Assembly (NCBI GenBank): GCA_963971575.1 | Contig: OZ020618.1 | Location: forward strand, 32,280,731 to 32,344,730 | Length of the DNA stretch: 64,000 nt | Direction of reading: 5' to 3' | Source of the DNA: Liopterus haemorrhoidalis | Taxonomy: Eukaryota; Arthropoda; Insecta; Coleoptera; Dytiscidae | Shown here: one piece after another, positions 26,961-40,600 of the stretch | How the letters are laid out: each line of letters starts with the position of its first letter | Numbering within the stretch: position 1 is the first letter of the stretch | Notes under the pieces: model-generated | The model's database searches: none | Told to the model about the DNA's origin: nothing | What the model saw: only the letters and a program-made list of their open reading frames with translations | Made by a program: the position numbers and the translations under genes

Positions 26961-29900
26961 GGTTAAGCGCAACACGTATTAGAAGTACATAACACTTATT
27001 TTGGTTTCTGACCAAGAATTTTGATATTATTGACAGAAAATAGCAACGAAATAGTTGAATTTTCAAAATTCAAGTTTTACTTGAAAACTGGTTAAGCGCA
27101 ACATGTTTTAGAAGATACATAACACTTATTTTGGTTTCTGACCAAGAATTTTGATATTATTGACAGAAAATAGCAACGAAATAGTTGAATTTTCAAAATT
27201 CAAGTTTTACTTGAAAACTGGTTAAGCGCAACATGTTTTAGAAGATACATAACACTTATTTTGGTTTCTGACCAAGAATTTTGATATTATTGACAGAAAA
27301 TAGCAACGAAATAGTTGAATTTTCAAAATTCAAGTTTTACTTGAAAACTGGTTAAGCGCAACACGTTTTAGAAGTACATAACACCTATTTTGGTTTCTGA
27401 CCAAGAATTTTGATATTATTGACAGAAAATAGCAACGAAATAGTTGAATTTTCCCAATTCATGTTTTACTTGAAAACTGGTTAAGCGCAACACGTTTTAG
27501 AAGTACATAACACTTATTTTGGTTTCTGACCAAGAATTTTGATATTATTGACAGAAAATAGCAACGAAATAGTTGAATTTTCAAAATTCAAGTTTTACTT
27601 GAAAACTGGTTAAGCGCAACACGTTTTAGAAGTACATAACACTTATTTTAGTTTCTGACCAAGAATTTTGATATTATTGACAGAAAATAGCAACGAAATA
27701 GTTGAATTTTCAAAATTCAAGTTTTACTTGAAAACTGGTTAAGCGCAACATGTTTTAGAAGATACATAACACTTATTTTGGTTTCTGACCAAGAATTTTG
27801 ATATTATTGACAGAAAATAGCAACGAAATAGTTGAATTTTCAAAATTCAAGTTTTACTTGAAAACTGGTTAAGCGCAACACGTTTTAGAAGTACATAACA
27901 CTTATTTTGGTTTCTGACCAAGAATTTTGATATTATTGACAGAAAATAGCAACGAAATAGTTGAATTTTCAAAATTCAAGTTTTACTTGAAAACTGGTTA
28001 AGCGCAACATGTTTTAGAAGATACATAACACTTATTTTGGTTTCTGACCAAGAATTTTGATATTATTGACAGAAAATAGCAACGAAATAGTTGAATTTTC
28101 AAAATTCAAGTTTTACTTGAAATCTGGTTAAGCGCAACATGTTTTAGAAGATACATAACACTTATTTTGGTTTCTGACCAAGAATTTTGATATTATTGAC
28201 AGAAAATAGCAACGAAATAGTTGAATTTTCAAAATTCAAGTTTTACTTGAAAACTGGTTAAGCGCAACACGTTTTAGAAGTACATAACACTTATTTTGGT
28301 TTCTGACCAAGAATTTTGATATTATTGACAGAAAATAGCAACGAAATAGTTGAATTTTCCAAATTCATGTTTTACTTAAAAACTGGCTAAGCGCAACATG
28401 TTTTAGAAGTACATAACACTTATTTTGGTTTCTGACCAAGAATTTTGATATTATTGACAGAAAATAGCAACGAAATAGTTGAATTTTCCAAATTCATGTT
28501 TTACTTGAAAACTGGTTAAGCGCAACACGTGTTAGAAGTACATAACACTTATTTTGGTTTCTGACCAAGAATTTTGATATTATTGACAGAAAATAGCAAC
28601 GAAATAGTTGAATTTTCAAAATTCAAGTTTTACTTAAAAACTGGTTAAGCGCAACACGTTTTAGAAGTACATAACACTTATTTTGGTTTCTGACCAAGAA
28701 TTTTGATATTATTGACAGAAAATAGCAACGAAATAGTTGAATTTTCAAAATTCAAGTTTTACTTGAAAACTGGTTAAGCGCAACCTGTTTTTGAAGATAC
28801 ATAACACTTATTTTGGTTTCTGACCAAGAATTTTGATATTATTGACAGAAAATAGCAACGAAATAGTTGAATTTTCAAAATTCAAGTTTTACTTGAAAAC
28901 TGGTTAAGCGCAACACGTTTTAGAAGTACATAACACTTATTTTGGTTTCTGACCAAGAATTTTGATATTATTGACAGAAAATAGCAACGAAATAGTTGAA
29001 TTTTCAAAATTCAAGTTTTACTTGAAAACTGGTTAAGCGCAACACGTTTTAGAAGTACATAACACTTATTTTGGTTTCTGACCAAGAATTTTGATATTAT
29101 TGACAGAAAATAGCAACGAAATAGTTGAATTTTCAAAATTCAAGTTTTACTTAAAAACTGGTTAAGCGCAACACGTTTTAGAAGTACATAACACTTATTT
29201 TGGTTTCTGACCAAGAATTTTGATATTATTGACAGAAAATAGCAACGAAATAGTTGAATTTTCAAAATTCAAGTTTTACTTGAAAACTGGTTAAGCGCAA
29301 CACGTTTTAGAAGTACATAACACTTATTTTGGTTTCTGACCAAGAATTTTGATATTATTGACAGAAAATAGCAACGAAATAGTTGAATTTTCAAAATTCA
29401 AGTTTTACTTGAAAACTGGTTAAGCGCAACACGTTTTAGAAGTACATAACACTTATTTTGGTTTCTGACCAAGAATTTTGATATTATTGACAGAAAATAG
29501 CAACGAAATAGTTGAATTTTCCAAATTCATGTTTTACTTGAAAACTGGTTAAGCGCAACACGTTTTAGAAGTACATAACACTTATTTTGGTTTCTGACCA
29601 AGAATTTTGATATTATTGACAGAAAATAGCAACGAAATAGTTGAATTTTCAAAATTCAAGTTTTACTTGAAAACTGGTTAAGCGCAACATGTTTTAGAAG
29701 ATACATAACACTTATTTTGGTTTCTGACCAAGAATTTTGATATTATTGACAGAAAATAGCAACGAAATAGTTGAATTTTCAAAATTCAAGTTTTACTTGA
29801 AAACTGGTTAAGCGCAACACGTTTTAGAAGTACATAACACTTATTTTGGTTTCTGACCAAGAATTTTGATATTATTGACAGAAAATAGCAACGAAATAGT

Positions 29901-30199
29901 TGAATTTTCAAAATTCAAGTTTTACTTGAAAACTGGTTAAGCGCAACATGTTTTAGAAGATACATAACACTTATTTTGGTTTCTGACCAAGAATTTTGAT
30001 ATTATTGACAGAAAATAGCAACGAAATAGTTGAATTTTCAAAATTCAAGTTTTACTTGAAAACTGGTTAAGCGCAACACGTTTTAGAAGTACATAACACT
30101 TATTTTGGTTTCTGACCAAGAATTTTGATATTATTGACAGAAAATAGCAACGAAATAGTTGAATTTTCAAAATTCAAGTTTTACTTGAAAACTGGTTAA

Positions 30200-32400
30200 G
30201 CGCAACATGTTTTAGAAGATACATAACACTTATTTTGGTTTCTGACCAAGAATTTTGATATTATTGACAGAAAATAGCAACGAAATAGTTGAATTTTCAA
30301 AATTCAAGTTTTACTTGAAAACTGGTTAAGCGCAACACGTTTTAGAAGTACATAACACTTATTTTGGTTTCTGACCAAGAATTTTGATATTATTGACAGA
30401 AAATAGCAACGAAATAGTTGAATTTTCCAAATTCATGTTTTACTTGAAAACTGGTTAAGCGTAACACGTTTTAGAAGTACATAACACTTATTTTGGTTTC
30501 TGACCAAGAATTTTGATATTATTGACAGAAAATAGCAACGAAATAGTTGAATTTTCAAAATTCAAGTTTTACTTGAAAACTGGTTAAGCGCAACATGTTT
30601 TAGAAGATACATAACACTTATTTTGGTTTCTGACCAAGAATTTTGATATTATTGACAGAAAATAGCAACGAAATAGTTGAATTTTCCAAATTCATGTTTT
30701 ACTTAAAAACTGGCTAAGCGCAACATGTTTTAGAAGTACATAACACTTATTTTGGTTTCTGACCAAGAATTTTGATATTATTGACAGAAAATAGCAACGA
30801 AATAGTTGAATTTTCAAAATTCAAGTTTTACTTGAAATCTGGTTAAGCGCAACATGTTTTAGAAGATACATAACACTTATTTTGGTTTCTGACCAAGAAT
30901 TTTGATATTATTGACAGAAAATAGCAACGAAATAGTTGAATTTTCAAAATTCAAGTTTTACTTGAAAACTGGTTAAGCGCAACACGTTTTAGAAGTACAT
31001 AACACTTATTTTGGTTTCTGACCAAGAATTTTGATATTATTGACAGAAAATAGCAACGAAATAGTTGAATTTTCAAAATTCAAGTTTTACTTGAAAACTG
31101 GTTAAGCGCAACACGTTTTAGAAGTACATAACACTTATTTTGGTTTCTGACCAAGAATTTTGATATTATTGACAGAAAATAGCAACGAAATAGTTGAATT
31201 TTCAAAATTCAAGTTTTACTTGAAAACTGGTTAAGCGCAACATGTTTTAGAAGATACATAACACTTATTTTGGTTTCTGACCAAGAATTTTGATATTATT
31301 GACAGAAAATAGCAACGAAATAGTTGAATTTTCAAAATTCAAGTTTTACTTGAAATCTGGTTAAGCGCAACATGTTTTAGAAGATACATAACACTTATTT
31401 TGGTTTCTGACCAAGAATTTTGATATTATTGACAGAAAATAGCAACGAAATAGTTGAATTTTCAAAATTCAAGTTTTACTTGAAAACTGGTTAAGCGCAA
31501 CATGTTTTAGAAGATACATAACACTTATTTTGGTTTCTGACCAAGAATTTTGATATTATTGACAGAAAATAGCAACGAAATAGTTGAATTTTCAAAATTC
31601 AAGTTTTACTTGAAAACTGGTTAAGCGCAACACGTTTTAGAAGTACATAACACTTATTTTGGTTTCTGACCAAGAATTTTGATATTATTGACAGAAAATA
31701 GCAACGAAATAGTTGAATTTTCAAAATTCAAGTTTTACTTGAAAACTGGTTAAGCGCAACACGTTTTAGAAGTACATAACACTTATTTTGGTTTCTGACC
31801 AAGAATTTTGATATTATTGACAGAAAATAGCAACGAAATAGTTGAATTTTCCAAATTCATGTTTTACTTGAAAACTGGTTAAGCGTAACACGTTTTAGAA
31901 GTACATAACACTTATTTTGGTTTCTGACCAAGAATTTTGATATTATTGACAGAAAATAGCAACGAAATAGTTGAATTTTCAAAATTCAAGTTTTACTTGA
32001 AAACTGGTTAAGCGCAACATGTGATAGAAGATACATAACACTTATTTTGGTTTCTGACCAAGAATTTTGATATTATTGACAGAAAATAGCAACGAAATAG
32101 TTGAATTTTCCAAATTCATGTTTTACTTAAAAACTGGCTAAGCGCAACATGTTTTAGAAGTACATAACACTTATTTTGGTTTCTGACCAAGAATTTTGAT
32201 ATTATTGACAGAAAATAGCAACGAAATAGTTGAATTTTCAAAATTCAAGTTTTACTTGAAATCTGGTTAAGCGCAACATGTTTTAGAAGATACATAACAC
32301 TTATTTTGGTTTCTGACCAAGAATTTTGATATTATTGACAGAAAATAGCAACGAAATAGTTGAATTTTCAAAATTCAAGTTTTACTTGAAAACTGGTTAA
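30200..32400 (+). repeat. 11-monomer tandem duplication (1424 bp)
   Basis: GCGTAACACG at 30461 recurs at 31885, 1424 bp later (11 units plus 5). The surrounding unit order (beta, partial alpha with GCGTAA, gamma, alpha, AAATCTGG unit) repeats. The same group occurs near 1.2-1.9, 8.3-9.0 and 10.2-10.9 kb. Ends are approximate. Confidence 0.75.
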
Positions 32401-33350
32401 GCGCAACACGTTTTAGAAGTACATAACACTTATTTTGGTTTCTGACCAAGAATTTTGATATTATTGACAGAAAATAGCAACGAAATAGTTGAATTTTCAA
32501 AATTCAAGTTTTACTTGAAAACTGGTTAAGCGCAACACGTTTTAGAAGTACATAACACTTATTTTGGTTTCTGACCAAGAATTTTGATATTATTGACAGA
32601 AAATAGCAACGAAATAGTTGAATTTTCAAAATTCAAGTTTTACTTGAAAACTGGTTAAGCGCAACATGTTTTAGAAGATACATAACACTTATTTTGGTTT
32701 CTGACCAAGAATTTTGATATTATTGACAGAAAATAGCAACGAAATAGTTGAATTTTCAAAATTCAAGTTTTACTTGAAATCTGGTTAAGCGCAACATGTT
32801 TTAGAAGATACATAACACTTATTTTGGTTTCTGACCAAGAATTTTGATATTATTGACAGAAAATAGCAACGAAATAGTTGAATTTTCAAAATTCAAGTTT
32901 TACTTGAAAACTGGTTAAGCGCAACACGTTTTAGAAGTACATAACACTTATTTTGGTTTCTGACCAAGAATTTGGATATTATTGACAGAAAATAGCAACG
33001 AAATAGTTGAATTTTCCAAATTCATGTTTTACTTAAAAACTGGCTAAGCGCAACATGTTTTAGAAGTACATAACACTTATTTTGGTTTCTGACCAAGAAT
33101 TTTGATATTATTGACAGAAAATAGCCACGAAATAGTTGAATTTTCAAAATTCAAGTTTTACTTGAAACCTGGTTAAGCGCAACACGTTTTAGAAGTACAT
33201 AACACTTATTTTGGTTTCTGACCAAGAATTTTGATATTATTGACAGAAAATAGCAACGAAATAGTTGAATTTTCAAAATTCAAGTTTTACTTGAAAACTG
33301 GTTAAGCGCAACATGTTTTAGAAGATACATAACACTTATTTTGGTTTCTG

Positions 33351-36300
33351 ACCAAGAATTTTGATATTATTGACAGAAAATAGCAACGAAATAGTTGAAT
33401 TTTCAAAATTCAAGTTTTACTTGAAAACTGGTTAAGCGCAACACGTTTTAGAAGTACATAACACTTATTTTGGTTTCTGACCAAGAATTTTGATATTATT
33501 GACAGAAAATAGCAACGAAATAGTTGAATTTTCCAAATTCATGTTTTACTTAAAAACTGGCTAAGCGCAACATGTTTTAGAAGTACATAACACTTATTTT
33601 GGTTTCTGACCAAGAATTTTGATATTATTGACAGAAAATAGCAACGAAATAGTTGAATTTTCAAAATTCAAGTTTTACTTGAAAACTGGTTAAGCGCAAC
33701 ATGTTTTAGAAGATACATAACACTTATTTTGGTTTCTGACCAAGAATTTTGATATTATTGACAGAAAATAGCAACGAAATAGTTGAATTTTCAAAATTCA
33801 AGTTTTACTTGAAAACTGGTTAAGCGCAACACGTTTTAGAAGTACATAACACTTATTTTGGTTTCTGACCAAGAATTTTGATATTATTGACAGAAAATAG
33901 CAACGAAATAGTTGAATTTTCAAAATTCAAGTTTTACTTGAAATCTGGTTAAGCGCAACATGTTTTAGAAGATACATAACACTTATTTTGGTTTCTGACT
34001 AAGAATTTTGATATTATTGACAGAAAATAGCAACGAAATAGTTGAATTTTCAAAATTCAAGTTTTACTTGAAAACTGGTTAAGCGCAACACGTTTTAGAA
34101 GTACATAACACTTATTTTGGTTTCTGACCAAGAATTTTGATATTATTGACAGAAAATAGCAACGAAATAGTTGAATTTTCCAAATTCATGTTTTACTTAA
34201 AAACTGGCTAAGCGCAACACGTTTTAGAAGTACATAACACTTATTTTGGTTTCTGACCAAGAATTTTGATATTATTGACAGAAAATAGCAACGAAATAGT
34301 TGAATTTTCCAAATTCATGTTTTACTTGAAAACTGGTTAAGCGCAACACGTTTTAGAAGTACATAACACTTATTTTGGTTTCTGACCAAGAATTTTGATA
34401 TTATTGACAGAAAATAGCAACGAAATAGTTGAATTTTCAAAATTCAAGTTTTACTTAAAAACTGGTTAAGCGCAACACGTTTTAGAAGTACATAACACTT
34501 ATTTTGGTTTCTGACCAAGAATTTTGATATTATTGACAGAAAATAGCAACGAAATAGTTGAATTTTCAAAATTCAAGTTTTACTTGAAAACTGGTTAAGC
34601 GCAACACGTTTTAGAAGTACATAACACTTATTTTGGTTTCTGACCAAGAATTTTGATATTATTGACAGAAAATAGCAACGAAATAGTTGAATTTTCAAAA
34701 TTCAAGTTTTACTTGAAAACTGGTTAAGCGCAACATGTTTTAGAAGATACATAACACTTATTTTGGTTTCTGACCAAGAATTTTGATATTATTGACAGAA
34801 AATAGCAACGAAATAGTTGAATTTTCAAAATTCAAGTTTTACTTGAAACCTGGTTAAGCGCAACACGTTTTAGAAGTACATAACACTTATTTTGGTTTCT
34901 GACCAAGAATTTTGATATTATTGACAGAAAATAGCAACGAAATAGTTGAATTTTCAAAATTCAAGTTTCACTTGAAAACTGGTTAAGCGCAACACGTTTT
35001 AGAAGTACATAACACTTATTTTGGTTTCTGACCAAGAATTTTGATATTATTGACAGAAAATAGCAACGAAATAGTTGAATTTTCAAAATTCAAGTTTTAC
35101 TTCAAAACTGGTTAAGCGCAACACGTTTTAGAAGTACATAACACTTATTTTGGTTTCTGACCAAGAATTTTGATATTATTGACAGAAAATAGCAACGAAA
35201 TAGTTGAATTTTCAAAATTCAAGTTTTACTTGAAAACTGGTTAAGCGCAACACGTTTTAGAAGTACATAACACTTATTTTGGTTTCTGACCAAGAATTTT
35301 GATATTATTGACAGAAAATAGCAACGAAATAGTTGAATTTTCCAAATTCATGTTTTACTTAAAAACTGGCTAAGCGCAACACGTTTTAGAAGTACATAAC
35401 ACTTATTTTGGTTTCTGACCAAGAATTTTGATATTATTGACAGAAAATAGCAACGAAATAGTTGAATTTTCCAAATTCATGTTTTACTTGAAAACTGGTT
35501 AAGCGCAACACGTTTTAGAAGTACATAACACTTATTTTGGTTTCTGACCAAGAATTTTGATATTATTGACAGAAAATAGCAACGAAATAGTTGAATTTTC
35601 AAAATTCAAGTTTTTCTTAAAAACTGGTTAAGCGCAACACGTTTTAGAAGTACATAACACTTATTTTGGTTTCTGACCAAGAATTTTGATATTATTGACA
35701 GAAAATAGCAACGAAATAGTTGAATTTTCAAAATTCAAGTTTTACTTGAAAACTGGTTAAGCGCAACACGTTTTAGAAGTACATAACACTTATTTTGGTT
35801 TCTGACCAAGAATTTTGATATTATTGACAGAAAATAGCAACGAAATAGTTGAATTTTCAAAATTCAAGTTTTACTTGAAAACTGGTAACGCGCAACATGT
35901 TTTAGAAGATACATAACACTTATTTTGGTTTCTGACCAAGAATTTTGATATTATTGACAGAAAATAGCAACGAAATAGTTGAATTTTCAAAATTCAAGTT
36001 TTACTTGAAACCTGGTTAAGCGCAACACGTTTTAGAAGTACATAACACTTATTTTGGTTTCTGACCAAGAATTTTGATATTATTGACAGAAAATAGCAAC
36101 GAAATAGTTGAATTTTCAAAATTCAAGTTTCACTTGAAAACTGGTTAAGCGCAACACGTTTTAGAAGTACATAACACTTATTTTGGTTTCTGACCAAGAA
36201 TTTTGATATTATTGACAGAAAATAGCAACGAAATAGTTGAATTTTCAAAATTCAAGTTTTACTTCAAAACTGGTTAAGCGCAACACGTTTTAGAAGTACA

Positions 36301-36450
36301 TAACACTTATTTTGGTTTCTGACCAAGAATTTTGATATTATTGACAGAAAATAGCAACGAAATAGTTGAATTTTCAAAATTCAAGTTTTACTTGAAAACT
36401 GGTTAAGCGCAACACGTTTTAGAAGTACATAACACTTATTTTGGTTTCTG
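33351..36450 (+). repeat. 24-monomer block, copy 3 of 3
   Basis: AAACCTGG at 34848 and 36010 again shows the 1162-bp internal duplication. This copy sits in a longer alignment with 13.4-18.0 kb at offset 19904, changing to 20291 beyond the three-monomer duplication at 36.45-37.22 kb. Private differences include GAAGTACAT where copies 1 and 2 have GAAGAACAT, and GACTAAGAA near 34000. Confidence 0.82.
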
Positions 36451-37224
36451 ACCAAGAATTTTGATATTATTGACAGAAACTAGCAACGAAATAGTTGAAT
36501 TTTCAAAATTCAAGTTTTACTTGAAAACTGGTTAAGCGCAACACGTTTTATAAGTACATAACACTTATTTTGGTTTCTGACCAAGAATTTTGATATTATT
36601 GACAGAAAATAGCAACGAAATAGTTGAATTTTCCAAATTCATGTTTTACTTGAAAACTGGTTAAGCGCAACACGTTTTAGAAGTACATAACACTTATTTT
36701 GGTTTCTGACCAAGAATTTTGATATTATTGACAGAAAATAGCAACGAAATAGTTGAATTTTCAAAATTCAAGTTTTACTTGAAAACTGGTTAAGCGCAAC
36801 ACGTTTTAGAAGTACATAACACTTATTTTGGTTTCTGACCAAGAATTTTGATATTATTGACAGAAACTAGCAACGAAATAGTTGAATTTTCAAAATTCAA
36901 GTTTTACTTGAAAACTGGTTAAGCGCAACACGTTTTATAAGTACATAACACTTATTTTGGTTTCTGACCAAGAATTTTGATATTATTGACAGAAAATAGC
37001 AACGAAATAGTTGAATTTTCCAAATTCATGTTTTACTTGAAAACTGGTTAAGCGCAACACGTTTTAGAAGTACATAACACTTATTTTGGTTTCTGACCAA
37101 GAATTTTGATATTATTGACAGAAAATAGCAACGAAATAGTTGAATTTTCAAAATTCAAGTTTTACTTGAAAACTGGTTAAGCGCAACACGTTTTAGAAGT
37201 ACATAACACTTATTTTGGTTTCTG
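36451..37224 (+). repeat. 3-monomer tandem duplication (387 bp x2)
   Basis: AAACTAGC at 36477 and 36864, and the private variant CGTTTTATAAGTAC near 36544 and 36931, are each exactly 387 bp apart. Because the private variant is shared, the two trimers separated very recently. The event moves the alignment offset to the 13-18 kb region from 19904 to 20291, a change of exactly 387. Confidence 0.88.
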
Positions 37225-38599
37225 ACCAAGAATTTTGATATTATTGACAGAAAATAGCAACGAAATAGTTGAATTTTCCAAATTCATGTTTTACTTGAAA
37301 ACTGGTTAAGCGCAACACGTTTTAGAAGTACATAACACTTATTTTGGTTTCTGACCAAGAATTTTGATATTATTGACAGAAAATAGCAACGAAATAGTTG
37401 AATTTTCCAAATTCATGTTTTACTTGAAAACTGGTTAAGCGCAACATGTTTTAGAAGATACATAACACTTATTTTGGTTTCTGACCAAGAATTTTGATAT
37501 TATTGACAGAAAATAGCAACGAAATAGTTGAATTTTCCAAATTCATGTTTTACTTAAAAACTGGCTAAGCGCAACATGTTTTAGAAGTACATAACACTTA
37601 TTTTGGTTTCTGACCAAGAATTTTGATATTATTGACAGAAAATAGCAACGAAATAGTTGAATTTTCAAAATTCAAGTTTTACTTGAAAACTGGTTAAGCG
37701 CAACACGTTTTAGAAGTACATAACTCTTATTTTGGTTTCTGACCAAGAATTTTGATATTATTGACAGAAAATAGCAACGAAATAGTTGAATTTTCAAAAT
37801 TCAAGTTTTACTTGAAAACTGGTTAAGCGCAACACGTTTTAGAAGTACATAACACTTATTTTGGTTTCTGACCAAGAATTTTGATATTATTGACAGAAAA
37901 TAGCAACGAAATAGTTGAATTTTCAAAATTCAAGTTTTACTTGAAAACTGGTTAAGCGCAACACGTTTTAGAAGTACATAACACTTATTTTGGTTTCTGA
38001 CCAAGAATTTTGATATTATTGACAGAAAATAGCAACGAAATAGTTGAATTTTCAAAATTCAAGTTTTACTTGAAAACTGGTTAAGCGCAACATGTTTTAG
38101 AAGATACATAACACTTATTTTGGTTTCTGACCAAGAATTTTGATACTATTGACAGAAAATAGCAACGAAATAGTTGAATTTTCAAAATTCAAGTTTTACT
38201 TGAAAACTGGTTAAGCGCAACATGTTTTAGAAGATACATAACACTTATTTTGGTTTCTGACCAAGAATTTTGATATTATTGACAGAAAATAGCAACGAAA
38301 TAGTTGAATTTTCAAAATTCAAGTTTTACTTGAAAACTGGTTAAGCGCAACACGTTTTAGAAGTACATAACACTTATTTTGGTTTCTGACCAAGAATTTT
38401 GATATTATTGACAGAAAATAGCAACGAAATAGTTGAATTTTCAAAATTCAAGTTTTACTTGAAATCTGGTTAAGCGCAACATGTTTTAGAAGATACATAA
38501 CACTTATTTTGGTTTCTGACCAAGAATTTTGATATTATTGACAGAAAATAGCAACGAAATAGTTGAATTTTCAAAATTCAAGTTTTACTTGAAAACTGG

Positions 38600-40600
38600 T
38601 TAAGCGCAACACGTTTTAGAAGTACATAACACTTATTTTGGTTTCTGACCAAGAATTTTGATATTATTGACAGAAAATAGCAACGAAATAGTTGAATTTT
38701 CAAAATTCAAGTTTTACTTGAAAACTGGTTAAGCGCAACACGTTTTAGAAGTACATAACACTTATTTTGGTTTCTGACCAAGAATTTTGATATTATTGAC
38801 AGAAAATAGCAACGAAATAGTTGAATTTTCAAAATTCAAGTTTTACTTGAAAACTGGTTAAGCGCAACACGTTTTAGAAGTACATAACACTTATTTTGGT
38901 TTCTGACCAAGAATTTTGATATTATTGACAGAAAATAGCAACGAAATAGTTGAATTTTCAAAATTCAAGTTTTACTTGAAAACTGGTTAAGCGCAACATG
39001 TTTTAGAAGATACATAACACTTATTTTGGTTTCTGACCAAGAATTTTGATATTATTGACAGAAAATAGCAACGAAATAGTTGAATTTTCAAAATTCAAGT
39101 TTTACTTGAAATCTGGTTAAGCGCAACATGTTTTAGAAGATACATAACACTTATTTTGGTTTCTGACCAAGAATTTTGATATTATTGACAGAAAATAGCA
39201 ACGAAATAGTTGAATTTTCAAAATTCAAGTTTTACTTGAAAACTGGTTAAGCGCAACACGTTTTAGAAGTACATAACACTTATTTTGGTTTCTGACCAAG
39301 AATTTTGATATTATTGACAGAAAATAGCAACGAAATAGTTGAATTTTCCAAATTCATGTTTTACTTAAAAACTGGCTAAGCGCAACATGTTTTAGAAGTA
39401 CATAACACTTATTTTGGTTTCTGACCAAGAATTTTGATATTATTGACAGAAAATAGCAACGAAATAGTTGAATTTTCAAAATTCAAGTTTTACTTGAAAA
39501 CTGGTTAAGCGCAACACGTTTTAGAAGTACATAACACTTATTTTGGTTTCTGACCAAGAATTTTGATATTATTGACAGAAAATAGCAACGAAATAGTTGA
39601 ATTTTCAAAATTCAAGTTTTACTTGAAAACTGGTTAAGCGCAACACGTTTTAGAAGTACATAACACTTATTTTGGTTTCTGACCAAGAATTTTGATATTA
39701 TTGACAGAAAATAGCAACGAAATAGTTGAATTTTCAAAATTCAAGTTTTACTTGAAAACTGGTTAAGCGCAACATGTTTTAGAAGATACATAACACTTAT
39801 TTTGGTTTCTGACCAAGAATTTTGATATTATTGACAGAAAATAGCAACGAAATAGTTGAATTTTCAAAATTCAAGTTTTACTTGAAAACTGGTTAAGCGC
39901 AACACGTTTTAGAAGTACATAACACTTATTTTGGTTTCTGACCAAGAATTTTGATATTATTGACAGAAAATAGCAACGAAATAGTTGAATTTTCCAAATT
40001 CATGTTTTACTTAAAAACTGGCTAAGCGCAACATGTTTTAGAAGTACATAACACTTATTTTGGTTTCTGACCAAGAATTTTGATATTATTGACAGAAAAT
40101 AGCAACGAAATAGTTGAATTTTCAAAATTCAAGTTTTACTTGAAAACTGGTTAAGCGCAACATGTTTTAGAAGATACATAACACTTATTTTGGTTTCTGA
40201 CCAAGAATTTTGATATTATTGACAGAAAATAGCAACGAAATAGTTGAATTTTCAAAATTCAAGTTTTACTTGAAAACTGGTTAAGCGCAACACGTTTTAG
40301 AAGTACATAACACTTATTTTGGTTTCTGACCAAGAATTTTGATATTATTGACAGAAAATAGCAACGAAATAGTTGAATTTTCAAAATTCAAGTTTTACTT
40401 GAAATCTGGTTAAGCGCAACATGTTTTAGAAGATACATAACACTTATTTTGGTTTCTGACCAAGAATTTTGATATTATTGACAGAAAATAGCAACGAAAT
40501 AGTTGAATTTTCAAAATTCAAGTTTTACTTGAAAACTGGTTAAGCGCAACACGTTTTAGAAGTACATAACACTTATTTTGGTTTCTGACCAAGAATTTTG
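38600..40600 (+). repeat. ~15-monomer block shared with ~19.1-21.0 and ~23.8-25.7 kb
   Basis: AATCTGG units at 39110 and 40403 match those at 19591 and 20884 (both +19519), and 19591 recurs at 24242 (+4651). The alpha/beta/gamma order agrees across the three copies. This is part of the large-scale similarity between about 13-21 kb and 33-41 kb. Confidence 0.75.
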
